Position numbers and translations under genes: made by a program. Below the pieces are notes generated by a model. That model did no database searches. It had not been told where the DNA came from and saw only the letters and a program-made list of their open reading frames with translations. Shown in pieces: positions 46,566 to 53,784 of a DNA stretch of 64,000 nt (positions are counted from its first letter, which is position 1; every line of letters begins with the position of its first letter). Source of the DNA: a bacterium (lineage in GTDB: Bacteria > Acidobacteriota > Thermoanaerobaculia > Multivoradales > JAHEKO01); the NCBI GenBank assembly GCA_024224155.1, contig JAAENP010000211.1, positions 1-64,000 on the forward strand, in the 5' to 3' direction.

Positions 46566-46883
46566 TCAGTCGAGATCGAAGGGGCGGGGGGGAGGCTCGT
46601 CCTCTGGAGATTCCCTGGCCTCCCGGAGGGCCTCTTCGAACTTGTCTTCCAGGAGGCGGTCCCGGTTCTTGAGGGCCGAGACCTCTCGCTCGAAGAGATC
46701 CTCGGCGTGAACCCTGTCCTCGTCGAGCTTCTCGAGCAGTTGATCGAAGTCTTGGCCCCCTGCCGGGGCGGCTTTCTTCGGCTTGTGAAACAGTACCTCG
46801 CCGGTCTCGCGGTCGATCACGAGACGGCTTTCGCAATCTGGACAGCGAAGCGTTAGTTTGCGGGACCCCGTCATCAGGGCCAT
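46566..46883 (-). CDS. Small zinc-ribbon and coiled-coil protein
   Basis: A 105-residue protein from the ATG at 46883 (MALMTGSRKL). Residues 10-30 hold a CPDC motif (LRCPDCESRLVIDRETGEVL), one half of a zinc-binding ribbon, followed by a charged helix (KLDEDRVHAEDLFEREVSAL) likely to form a coiled coil. The C-terminus is Pro/Glu rich. The family is widespread in Acidobacteria-like genomes but has no known function that I recognise. A longer upstream frame would run into the binding-protein promoter. Confidence 0.6.
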   Translation of the reverse strand: MALMTGSRKLTLRCPDCESRLVIDRETGEVLFHKPKKAAPAGGQDFDQLLEKLDEDRVHAEDLFEREVSALKNRDRLLEDKFEEALREARESPEDEPPPRPFDLD

Positions 46884-47014
46884 TGTAGCTCCCCGGGGTC
46901 GAATCGAGGGGAACCGCCAGGGGTTTCGGCAGGTCTGAACATGAGATGGGCGGACTTTGCCGAAAAGGTTGATATTGTGGAGCGGAGCACAATTTTCTTG
47001 CGGGAGTATTGCCC

Positions 47015-48190
47015 ATGACTCGAAAATACCTGGCGTTCTTGGGAATTTCGCTGGCGCTTCTGGGTTGCCAGAAGGACAAGGCAATCAAGATCTCTGTGAT
47101 CACCCCGATAACGGGCTCTTTCGAGATTTACGGGCAGGCGGTCAAGAAGGGGGTCGAGCTTGCCTACGAAGAGCTCCGGGCCAATCCGGATCTGCCGTTT
47201 CAGCTGGAGCTCACGGTGGTCGATTCGGAAGGCAACCCGGAGTTGGCAGCCGCCAAGCTCAAGGAGGAATTCGAAGCCGGCGCGGTGGCGGTCATCGGCG
47301 GCGTCATGTCCGACGAGGCGCTCGAAATGGTGGCCGTTGCGGATCGCTACGACCGGGTCTTGATCTCACCCTCGGCTTCGAATCCCCAGCTCACTGGGAT
47401 CTCGAAGAACTTCTATCGGGTGTTTCCCTCAGATTCTCGCGAGGGCACCAAGATGGGGAACTTCGCTTCCGCCAAGCTCGAGATGGAAACCGCCGTGATC
47501 GTGGCGAAATCCGACACCTACGCCCGCGGCATCAAGGAGGTTTTTCAGGCCGAGTTCGAGCGCAACGACGGTGAGGTGATCGAAGTGATCGAATACCCGG
47601 CCGGAGCCGACCTCTCCGGTCTGATCGACCGCGTGATCGCACTCAATCCCGCGGGTGTCTACCTGGCCGCCTTTGCCGAGGATATCGGGATGATGATCAG
47701 CGAGCTTCGCAGCAAGGGGTATCGAAACCGGATCCTGACGACTTCGGCTTTTGCCGCTCCGGCGGCGATCGAGCAGACCGGCGAAGCCGGCGAAGGTGTT
47801 TTTCTGACCCAGGCCGCCTTTGACGCCTCCAGCGAGGACCCCAAGATCCAGGCGTTCGTCGAGGCCTTCCGCAGCAAATACGGTCTGAATCCCGATCTCT
47901 ACGCCGCCCACGGCTACGACGCCGTGATGGTTCTGGTCGAAGCCTTCAAGGACGGCGAGCTGGTGGCGACCGAAGTGTGGAAGAAAGTTCGGGGACTGAG
48001 GGATTTCACCGGCGTGACCGGTACGATTCAGTTCGATGAGCGCGGCGATGTTCAGAAGTTTCCCCGCGTCTATGTCGTCGAAGATACGAATCTGAAGGAC
48101 TACGAGAAGGACATCGAAGAGCGGCGCCGTCAGCTCCTGGAGAGGCTACGCCGGCTCGAAGAGGCACAGCGCCGCCGCAACGCCGGATAG
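47015..48190 (+). CDS. Branched-chain amino acid-type substrate-binding lipoprotein (orphan)
   Basis: The protein has 391 residues from the ATG at 47015, chosen because GGGAG is 8 bp upstream; the TTG 6 bp earlier is less likely. The lipobox ALLGC gives lipidated Cys18. The Leu/Ile/Val-binding fold is plain: ISVITPITGSFEIYGQAVKKGVELAYEEL, VAVIGGVMSDEALEMV and the DPKIQAFVEAF lobe, divided by strands. It ends in a 30-residue charged tail (KDIEERRRQLLERLRRLEE). No LivHMGF permease or ATPase genes are adjacent, so it may be a sensor subunit or a penicillin-binding-protein activator-like protein. Ligand is unknown. Confidence 0.82.
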   Translation: MTRKYLAFLGISLALLGCQKDKAIKISVITPITGSFEIYGQAVKKGVELAYEELRANPDLPFQLELTVVDSEGNPELAAAKLKEEFEAGAVAVIGGVMSDEALEMVAVADRYDRVLISPSASNPQLTGISKNFYRVFPSDSREGTKMGNFASAKLEMETAVIVAKSDTYARGIKEVFQAEFERNDGEVIEVIEYPAGADLSGLIDRVIALNPAGVYLAAFAEDIGMMISELRSKGYRNRILTTSAFAAPAAIEQTGEAGEGVFLTQAAFDASSEDPKIQAFVEAFRSKYGLNPDLYAAHGYDAVMVLVEAFKDGELVATEVWKKVRGLRDFTGVTGTIQFDERGDVQKFPRVYVVEDTNLKDYEKDIEERRRQLLERLRRLEEAQRRRNAG

Positions 48191-48286
48191 GCGAGGCGCA
48201 CGCCCCTGGTTGACCGGGTGCTGTTTCTCTAGAATGAATCGGCTGCTTCGCGTGGCCGACCCGGTTTCGTCTACCCTAAGTTCAAC

Positions 48287-49096
48287 ATGCTGGATGTAAC
48301 TCGACGCTTGCTGCGTTACCGCGGCCTTCTTTGGACGCTGGTCGTGCGCGAGCTCAAGGGCCGCTACCGGGGCTCCTTCCTCGGCTTCTTCTGGTCCTTG
48401 GTGAATCCGCTTCTGCTGCTGGCGGTGTACTCGTTCGTCTTCACTTACATCTTCAGCCCGAGGTTCGCGGAGGGAGCCGCCAAGCCGTATCCACTGTTCC
48501 TGATGTGCGGGTTGTTTCCGTGGGTCTGGGTGTCCACCTCGCTGCTCGAAGGGACCGACTCACTGCTGGCGGGTGCCGGCCTGATCCGAAAGGCGGTCTT
48601 TCCGGCCGAGATTCTGCCCATGGTCTTCGTGCTGTCGAATCTGGTTCACTTTTTGCTGGCACTGCCGGTGCTCAGTGGCGGGCTCCTGATCGGTCGCTTT
48701 CTCGGCTACCCGGTCAGTGGCTGGGGGGCCGCATGGCTTCCCCTGATCGTCGGTTTGGAATTTCTGGTGGTCGGGGGGCTGACCCTCGGTCTTGCCGCGC
48801 TGAACGTCCACTTCAAAGACGTCAAGGACATCCTGACCAACGTCTTGGCGGTGCTTCTCTATCTCACTCCGATCCTTTTCCCGCTGAGTTTCATTCCCTG
48901 GAAACCGGGACAGTGGGCGATCGGGTGGCTGAACCCGCTCGCGCCCTTCTCGACTGCCTTTCAGGAGACACTCTTCAAAGGCGACGCCCTGCAACCGCTG
49001 CTTCTTCTGCAGATGATCGGCTGGGCCGTGATTGCCTGGGTCCTGGGGACATGGCTATTCAGCCGGCTATCAGACAGTCTGGCGGAAGCGGTTTGA
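48287..49096 (+). CDS. ABC-2 polysaccharide exporter permease (Wzm type)
   Basis: A 269-residue protein of six helices. It starts with RYRGLLWTLVVRELKGRYRG, the usual cytosolic helix of Wzm/TagG permeases, and contains NPLAPFSTAFQETLFKGD near the C-terminus. It forms the channel that flips a lipid-linked O-antigen or similar glycan. The stop overlaps the ATPase TTG start (TTGA), so the pair is coupled. TTGACC at 48210 and TAGAAT at 48230 lie upstream but only 14 bp apart, shorter than a good sigma-70 spacer. Confidence 0.88.
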   Translation: MLDVTRRLLRYRGLLWTLVVRELKGRYRGSFLGFFWSLVNPLLLLAVYSFVFTYIFSPRFAEGAAKPYPLFLMCGLFPWVWVSTSLLEGTDSLLAGAGLIRKAVFPAEILPMVFVLSNLVHFLLALPVLSGGLLIGRFLGYPVSGWGAAWLPLIVGLEFLVVGGLTLGLAALNVHFKDVKDILTNVLAVLLYLTPILFPLSFIPWKPGQWAIGWLNPLAPFSTAFQETLFKGDALQPLLLLQMIGWAVIAWVLGTWLFSRLSDSLAEAV

Positions 49097-50442
49097 GTTT
49101 CGCGATCCAGGCCCGTGACGTTTCAAAGGACTACCGTCGAATGGCGGCGGGCTACAAGCTTCGAACCCTGAAGAGCGCTTTGCTGGAGCGCAGCCTGACC
49201 GACGGTCTGCGCCAAGATGAATTGATTCCCGCGGTCCGGGGACTTTCCTTCAACGTCGAGCCCGGGGAGGCGTTCGCGGTCATAGGGTCCAATGGTTCGG
49301 GTAAGTCCACCTTGCTAAAGATGGTCGCGGGCATTCTCAAGCCCACCGCGGGTGAGATCAGGATCAACGGCAGGGTGGCCGCATTGATCGAGCTCGGGGC
49401 CGGGTTTCATCCCGAGATCTCCGGGCGGGAGAACGTATTTATCAACGGCGCGGTCTTGGGCCTTTCGCGACGAGAGATCGACAGGCGCTATGACGAAATC
49501 GTCGAGTTCTCCGGCTTGGAGAAGTTCATGGACGAGCCGGTCAAGAACTACTCGTCCGGCATGTACGTACGCCTCGGCTTCTCGGTGGCCATTCACACCG
49601 ATCCGGACATCTTGTTGGTCGACGAGGTTTTGGCCGTCGGCGACGAAGCATTTGCGCACCGATGCATCCGGAGGATCGAAGAGTTCTTGGCCCGTGGTAG
49701 GACCGTTCTGTTGGTTACTCACTCGCTCAGCCTGGTCGAGGAGTTCGCCGATCGGTGTCTTTGGCTGGAAGGGGGGGGCGAAAGGTTGACCGGAGACCCG
49801 CGACGGGTTGTGAACGCCTATCGACAGTCGGTCGCCGAGGCCGAAGGCCGGGTGCATCAAGAGGCAAAGGAGCAGCGTGAGCAAGCGGTTCAGGTCGGGT
49901 CCGCCGGCGTGGTCGAGACCGCCGAGGACTCGGCGAAAAGCGCGGTAACCGAAGAGCCGGAAGAGGATGCGGAGGCCGAGGTTCTGCGTTGGGGCACCCG
50001 CGAGGCCGAGATTGTGACCGCCCGAATGCTGAACCGCGACGGCTCCGAGCGCTACAACTTCGATTCCGGAGACAGAGTCGTGTTCGAGATTCAAGTGAAG
50101 GCACAGCAGGAGCTCGACGACTTTGTTTTCGGTGTCGGGATCTTTACGTTCCGAGGAGTCGAGTGCTGGGGCACCAACACCACCTTGGCGGGCTTCGAGT
50201 CCGACGCACTAAACGGCTGGGCAACCGTTCGGGTCGTTTGCCCGGAGCTTCGGCTGGCGCCGGGTGAGTACTCATTGGATGTGGCGGTCCACGCCCGCGA
50301 CGGCTACGCCTACGACTACCAGCGAAGGATTCTCAGTTTCACCATGACCGCTCGGGAGCAGGGCGTCGGCGTCTATTTTCCGAGCCACGAATGGCAGTTC
50401 GAGGGCGGGGTCAAATGGTCCAGGGTGCCGACGGTCAGTTAG
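49093..50442 (+). CDS. ABC polysaccharide exporter ATPase with C-terminal glycan-binding domain (Wzt type)
   Basis: The protein has 449 residues from a TTG at 49093. The ATPase has Walker A GSNGSGKST, FHPEISGRENVFINGAVLG, signature YSSGMYVRLGF and Walker B LLVDEVLAVGD. A long acidic linker (residues about 270-310) leads to a Wzt C-terminal beta-sandwich (about 315-440, GDRVVFEIQVKA and YAYDYQRRILSFTM), which in characterised Wzt proteins recognises the modified end of the O-polysaccharide. It therefore exports a glycan whose terminus is capped. No glycan biosynthesis genes are beside it. Confidence 0.88.
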   Translation: MSFAIQARDVSKDYRRMAAGYKLRTLKSALLERSLTDGLRQDELIPAVRGLSFNVEPGEAFAVIGSNGSGKSTLLKMVAGILKPTAGEIRINGRVAALIELGAGFHPEISGRENVFINGAVLGLSRREIDRRYDEIVEFSGLEKFMDEPVKNYSSGMYVRLGFSVAIHTDPDILLVDEVLAVGDEAFAHRCIRRIEEFLARGRTVLLVTHSLSLVEEFADRCLWLEGGGERLTGDPRRVVNAYRQSVAEAEGRVHQEAKEQREQAVQVGSAGVVETAEDSAKSAVTEEPEEDAEAEVLRWGTREAEIVTARMLNRDGSERYNFDSGDRVVFEIQVKAQQELDDFVFGVGIFTFRGVECWGTNTTLAGFESDALNGWATVRVVCPELRLAPGEYSLDVAVHARDGYAYDYQRRILSFTMTAREQGVGVYFPSHEWQFEGGVKWSRVPTVS

Positions 50443-50465
50443 CTTGAACCGCGGGAGGAAGCACG

Positions 50466-50747
50466 ATGTCTGAGAAGGTCAAGGGGCTCAATGTCAAAGT
50501 CAGCGACGAGGAGCTCAAGGGTCGATACTCGAATCTTCTTCGGGTCACTCATACCCGCGAGGAGTTCATCCTCGACTTCATCAATGCCGTGCCGCCGCAG
50601 GCCATTGTCACCGCTCGTCTGGTGACCAGCCCCGGCCACCTCAAGCGGATCGTGCGAGCGCTCGCCGAAAACCTCGAGCGCTACGAAAAGAACTTCGGAC
50701 CGCTTGCCGAGGCGCCGGAGCCCAGCCGGGACGACTCGGTCAACTAG
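50466..50747 (+). CDS. DUF3467 protein
   Basis: A 93-residue protein matching DUF3467: RYSNLLRVTHTREEFILDFIN and ARLVTSPGHLKRIVRALAEN, divided at a short loop. Function is unknown. A strong GGGAGGA lies 7 bp ahead of the ATG. It is 23 bp downstream of the Wzt gene and may be on the same transcript. Its last codons overlap the convergent hutI stop by 4 bp. Confidence 0.85.
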   Translation: MSEKVKGLNVKVSDEELKGRYSNLLRVTHTREEFILDFINAVPPQAIVTARLVTSPGHLKRIVRALAENLERYEKNFGPLAEAPEPSRDDSVN

Positions 50748-51994
50748 CTCTTCACCACTCGGCCGTTCTTGACCACGGCGGCGACCGGGTTGATGCCGTA
50801 GTGATAGGCGAGGTGGAAGGCGTTGGGCGCGTCGAGTAGCACCAGGTCGGCCCGCTTGCCGACCTCGATCGAGCCGACTTCCTCACCCAGCCCCAGGCAG
50901 CAGGCGGCGTTGAGGGTCGCGGCGGTCAAGGCCTCCTCGACCGACAGGCCGAGCTCGAACACCGCCAGCACCAGAACCATGGGCATCGACTCCGTGTGGG
51001 AAGAGCCCGGGTTGCAGTCGGTCGCCAACGCGATCGGGACACCGGCCTCGATCAGGCGGCGCGCCGGGGCGTAGTCGTGCTTCATCAGGAAGAAGCTGGT
51101 GCCCGGGAGGAGGACGGCGGTCACTCCGCTGTCGGCCAGAGCCTCGATGCCGGCGTCGGAAACCGCGATCAGATGATCGGCTGAAAGAGCGCCGAGCTCC
51201 GCAGCGAGGCGGGCACCTCCCGAGTCGACGAACTCGTCGGCATGGAGGCGTGGCGCCAGGCCGTGGCGGACGCCGGCCTCCAAAACCCGGCGGGACTCCT
51301 CGGGGGTGAAGACCCCGCATTCGCAGAACACGTCAGAAAAAACGGCCAGCTTCTGCTCGGCCACCCGTGGCACGATCTCCTGACAGACCAGATCGAGATA
51401 GCGGTCGCGCTGGTCGCGGTACTCGGGAGGTGTTTCGTGCGCGGCCAGAAGGGTCGGAACGAGGTCGACGGAATGTCCACTGCTCGCTACTTGAATGGCC
51501 CGCAGTTGCTTGAGCTCGTCGTCGAGGTTGAGTCCGTAGCCGCTCTTGGCTTCCGCCGTAGTGGTTCCGAATTCGAGCATTCGGTCCATACGCCGGGACA
51601 CGAGCCTGACGAGGTCCTCCTCGTCGACCTCGCGGGTCGCCCGCACCGTCGCTAGGATGCCGCCCCCGGCGGCGGCTATCTCCTGATAGGTCTTGCCGGC
51701 CAGGCGGTCGGCGAACTCGTGCTCGCGGCTTCCGGCCCAGGGCAGGTGGGTATGCGGATCGACGAATCCCGGAATCAGGGTGCCGCCGTTGCCGTTCAGC
51801 CGAGGGATCTCGGCCTGCGGACCGAATCGCTCGGTGAGCTCGTCGGCGGCTCCGACGAACGCGATGCGGCCATCGCGGCACCAAACGACGGCGTTCGAGT
51901 AGCGCTTGATCGATGCCTGCCGGCGGCCCCGCCGGGGCTCGCTGCCGGTAGGCGTCGCGACTTCGGCGAGGTCGGTGATGATGAGGTCACTCAC
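50744..51994 (-). CDS. hutI: Imidazolonepropionase
   Basis: The protein has 416 residues from a GTG at 51994, with AGGAG 7 bp upstream. It belongs to the amidohydrolase superfamily. Metal ligands are seen in FVDPHTHLPWAG, HADEFVDSGGA and ADHLIAVS, and the ATDCNPGSSHTESMP stretch is diagnostic. It hydrolyses 4-imidazolone-5-propionate to formiminoglutamate in histidine breakdown. The other hut genes are not in the window. It lies 10 bp downstream of the YggS-like gene and may be the second gene of a transcript running to 52724. Confidence 0.92.
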   Translation of the reverse strand: MSDLIITDLAEVATPTGSEPRRGRRQASIKRYSNAVVWCRDGRIAFVGAADELTERFGPQAEIPRLNGNGGTLIPGFVDPHTHLPWAGSREHEFADRLAGKTYQEIAAAGGGILATVRATREVDEEDLVRLVSRRMDRMLEFGTTTAEAKSGYGLNLDDELKQLRAIQVASSGHSVDLVPTLLAAHETPPEYRDQRDRYLDLVCQEIVPRVAEQKLAVFSDVFCECGVFTPEESRRVLEAGVRHGLAPRLHADEFVDSGGARLAAELGALSADHLIAVSDAGIEALADSGVTAVLLPGTSFFLMKHDYAPARRLIEAGVPIALATDCNPGSSHTESMPMVLVLAVFELGLSVEEALTAATLNAACCLGLGEEVGSIEVGKRADLVLLDAPNAFHLAYHYGINPVAAVVKNGRVVKS

Positions 51995-52004
51995 GACGGC
52001 GCTC

Positions 52005-52724
52005 CTAGTCTCCGATCTCGGGGGTTCGATCCTGAGGGGCGGGACGTTCAGCCCGTGGCCCGAACAGCGCACTCCCGATCCGAACGTGAGTCGCCCCCTC
52101 CTCGATGGCGATCTCGAAATCCCCGCTCATTCCCATCGACAGAGAAGCCTCGCCTTGAAACAGCCGGTCACGTAGCATTCTCAGTTGGCGAAACCAGCGG
52201 CGCGCCTCGGCCTCGGTGCTGGAGACCGGCGGAATCGCCATCAGGCCGGAGATCGAGAGGTGCTCCAGGGATCGAAGGTCGGCCACGACGTGGTCGAGCT
52301 CGGCGACGGCGAAACCGTGCTTGGTCGACTCGTCGCCCAGGTTGACCTCCAGCAGGCCTCGGATGGACTTGCCCGTCGCGCTCGCTTCACGATCCAGACG
52401 CCGGGCTATCTTCAGTCGATCGACCGAGTGGATCCAGTCGAAGATCTCGACGGCCTTGCGGACCTTGTTGGACTGGAGCGGTCCGATGAGATGCCAGGTG
52501 ACCGCGGGGCCGGTCAGAAGTCGGCTGTGGGCCAGAGCTTCCTGGACGATGTTTTCGCCGAAGTTTCGGAGTCCGGCTTCGTAGGCGGCCTTGATTCGAT
52601 CTCCGGTCTGGCGCTTGGCCGCACCGAGGAGGGTGATCTCAGCAGGGTCGCGACCGGCCCGCTCGCATGCTGCGACGATGCGATTCTCGACCGAAGCGAG
52701 CCGCTCGGGCACGCCCGTACTCAT
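52005..52724 (-). CDS. PLP-binding homeostasis protein (YggS/PLPBP family)
   Basis: A 239-residue protein of the YggS family, which binds pyridoxal 5'-phosphate in a single TIM barrel and helps balance B6 vitamers. The PLP lysine is Lys37 in LLGAAKRQT. Later motifs are NFGENIVQEAL, WHLIGPLQSNKVRK and SMGMSGDFEIAIEEGATHVRIG, the phosphate-binding end. Length is normal. Neighbours are hutI (10 bp) and the Zn-ribbon protein (8 bp), so the three are probably one operon. Confidence 0.9.
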   Translation of the reverse strand: MSTGVPERLASVENRIVAACERAGRDPAEITLLGAAKRQTGDRIKAAYEAGLRNFGENIVQEALAHSRLLTGPAVTWHLIGPLQSNKVRKAVEIFDWIHSVDRLKIARRLDREASATGKSIRGLLEVNLGDESTKHGFAVAELDHVVADLRSLEHLSISGLMAIPPVSSTEAEARRWFRQLRMLRDRLFQGEASLSMGMSGDFEIAIEEGATHVRIGSALFGPRAERPAPQDRTPEIGD

Positions 52725-52732
52725 CTGCCTCT

Positions 52733-53473
52733 CTAAGCCTCGGCAATGTACAGGATGCGCTTGCAGCTGTCACAAAGGACCAGGTTGCCCTGGTTCGCGA
52801 TCTCGACAACCGCTTGGGGCCGCACTCGGTAGTTACACTCGCCGCAGTGCCAGATCTGCGCGCCTTTCCTTCCGGTCTGCTGCACCTCTTGGACCGCGGC
52901 CATGGCGTTGCCCTGATGATGCTCGAACACCCGTCTGAAGTGGGCGAGTATGTGCGGTGGCAGGGCCTCCTCCAGTTCCGCGATTTTTTTTCCGATCTCC
53001 TCTGCCTGCTGGGCGATGTCGGGTTTCTCAGATTCCCACTTTTCCAAGGACTCGGCGTAACGCTGGTCCAAGTCGGCAAAGGCGGCCTTGGCTTCTTCGA
53101 GTTGTTTCTCGATCGTCTCGTACTGCTCGAGAGCGGTGAGGTCGAGTTCTTCGGATTCGCGGATCTGGTTCTTGACCGTGTCGATCTCCTGCAGCAGTGC
53201 CCCATACTCGCGCTGGTTGCGAACCTTGCTGATCTGCTCCTGATATCCCTTGAGTTTCTCCTGGCAGTCTGCCTCGGTTGCTTCGGCGGCGCGCCGGTCG
53301 CTGGCCGCCGCCTGCAGGGCCTCCGCGAGGGAATCGATCTCGGCTTTGCGACTGCTGTGCTCGGTGTGCAGCTCCTGCATCCAGTCCGGAATTCCGGAAA
53401 GCAGCGCTTCGAGGTCGGTCGCCTCGGTGAGCGCCTGCTGGAGCTTCGTGACCAAGCTCAACTGATTGGCCAT
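52733..53473 (-). CDS. Coiled-coil protein with C4 zinc ribbon
   Basis: A 246-residue protein. Residues about 10-180 are a long antiparallel coiled coil with heptads (KLQQALTEATDLEALL, EEAKAAFADLDQRYAESLEK). A C-terminal zinc ribbon (CGECNYRVRPQ and LVLCDSCKRILY) is divided by 20 residues. This matches the CT398-like / zf-RING_7 family, which is widely conserved; chlamydial CT398 interacts with sigma-54 and secretion components. It heads the three-gene operon with yggS and hutI. Confidence 0.82.
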   Translation of the reverse strand: MANQLSLVTKLQQALTEATDLEALLSGIPDWMQELHTEHSSRKAEIDSLAEALQAAASDRRAAEATEADCQEKLKGYQEQISKVRNQREYGALLQEIDTVKNQIRESEELDLTALEQYETIEKQLEEAKAAFADLDQRYAESLEKWESEKPDIAQQAEEIGKKIAELEEALPPHILAHFRRVFEHHQGNAMAAVQEVQQTGRKGAQIWHCGECNYRVRPQAVVEIANQGNLVLCDSCKRILYIAEA

Positions 53474-53512
53474 GGGCCCTCCCCCAATTTCGTGCTTTGG
53501 TCCAAAAGGCCG

Positions 53513-53542
53513 AAGGGGTGTCGCTCTGTCGCAACACCCCTT
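53513..53542. other. Stem-loop between Zn-ribbon gene and tRNA
   Basis: AAGGGGTGT pairs with ACACCCCTT (9 bp) around 12 bases. It lies downstream of the tRNA when read on the minus strand. No immediate T-run follows, so it is only a weak terminator candidate. Confidence 0.35.
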
Positions 53543-53652
53543 ACGAGTTCACATCTACGTCCCAGTTCGGACGAACACTCTCTCCGGCCTTTTCGTCTCC
53601 TGACTTCCAATACGCTCGCGTACATTCAATCGCCTCTTGGCCCGCGGATCAT

Positions 53653-53725
53653 TGGGTCCACCTGGATTCGAACCAGGGACCTGCCGGTTATGAGCCGGAT
53701 GCTCTAACCGCTGAGCTATGGACCC
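53653..53725 (-). tRNA. tRNA with CAT anticodon (tRNA-Met or tRNA-Ile2)
   Basis: A 73-nt cloverleaf. The acceptor GGGTCCA pairs with TGGACCC and discriminator A. The D-arm is GCTC...GAGC, and the anticodon loop CTCATAA reads CAT. The T-arm is CCTGG TTCGAAT CCAGG. CCA is not encoded. The lowest pair of the anticodon stem would be T-C, a mismatch. Body features resemble lysidine-modified Ile2 species as much as elongator Met, so I leave the isotype open. Confidence 0.9.
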
Positions 53726-53784
53726 ACACTCCCCGGAGCCGGGGAGCGGAGAGTATAACCAATTTTTCCGAGGTTGGAGAGGTG

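Noticed and set aside
46069-47103. A minus-strand open frame running through the inverted repeat and degP
   Set aside because: It crosses the repeat, degP and a zinc-ribbon gene in a different frame. Reading the repeat as protein is accidental.
53731-53746. GC-rich hairpin upstream of the tRNA (CCCCGG/CCGGGG) as a terminator
   Set aside because: No T-run follows on the minus strand, so an intrinsic terminator is not supported.
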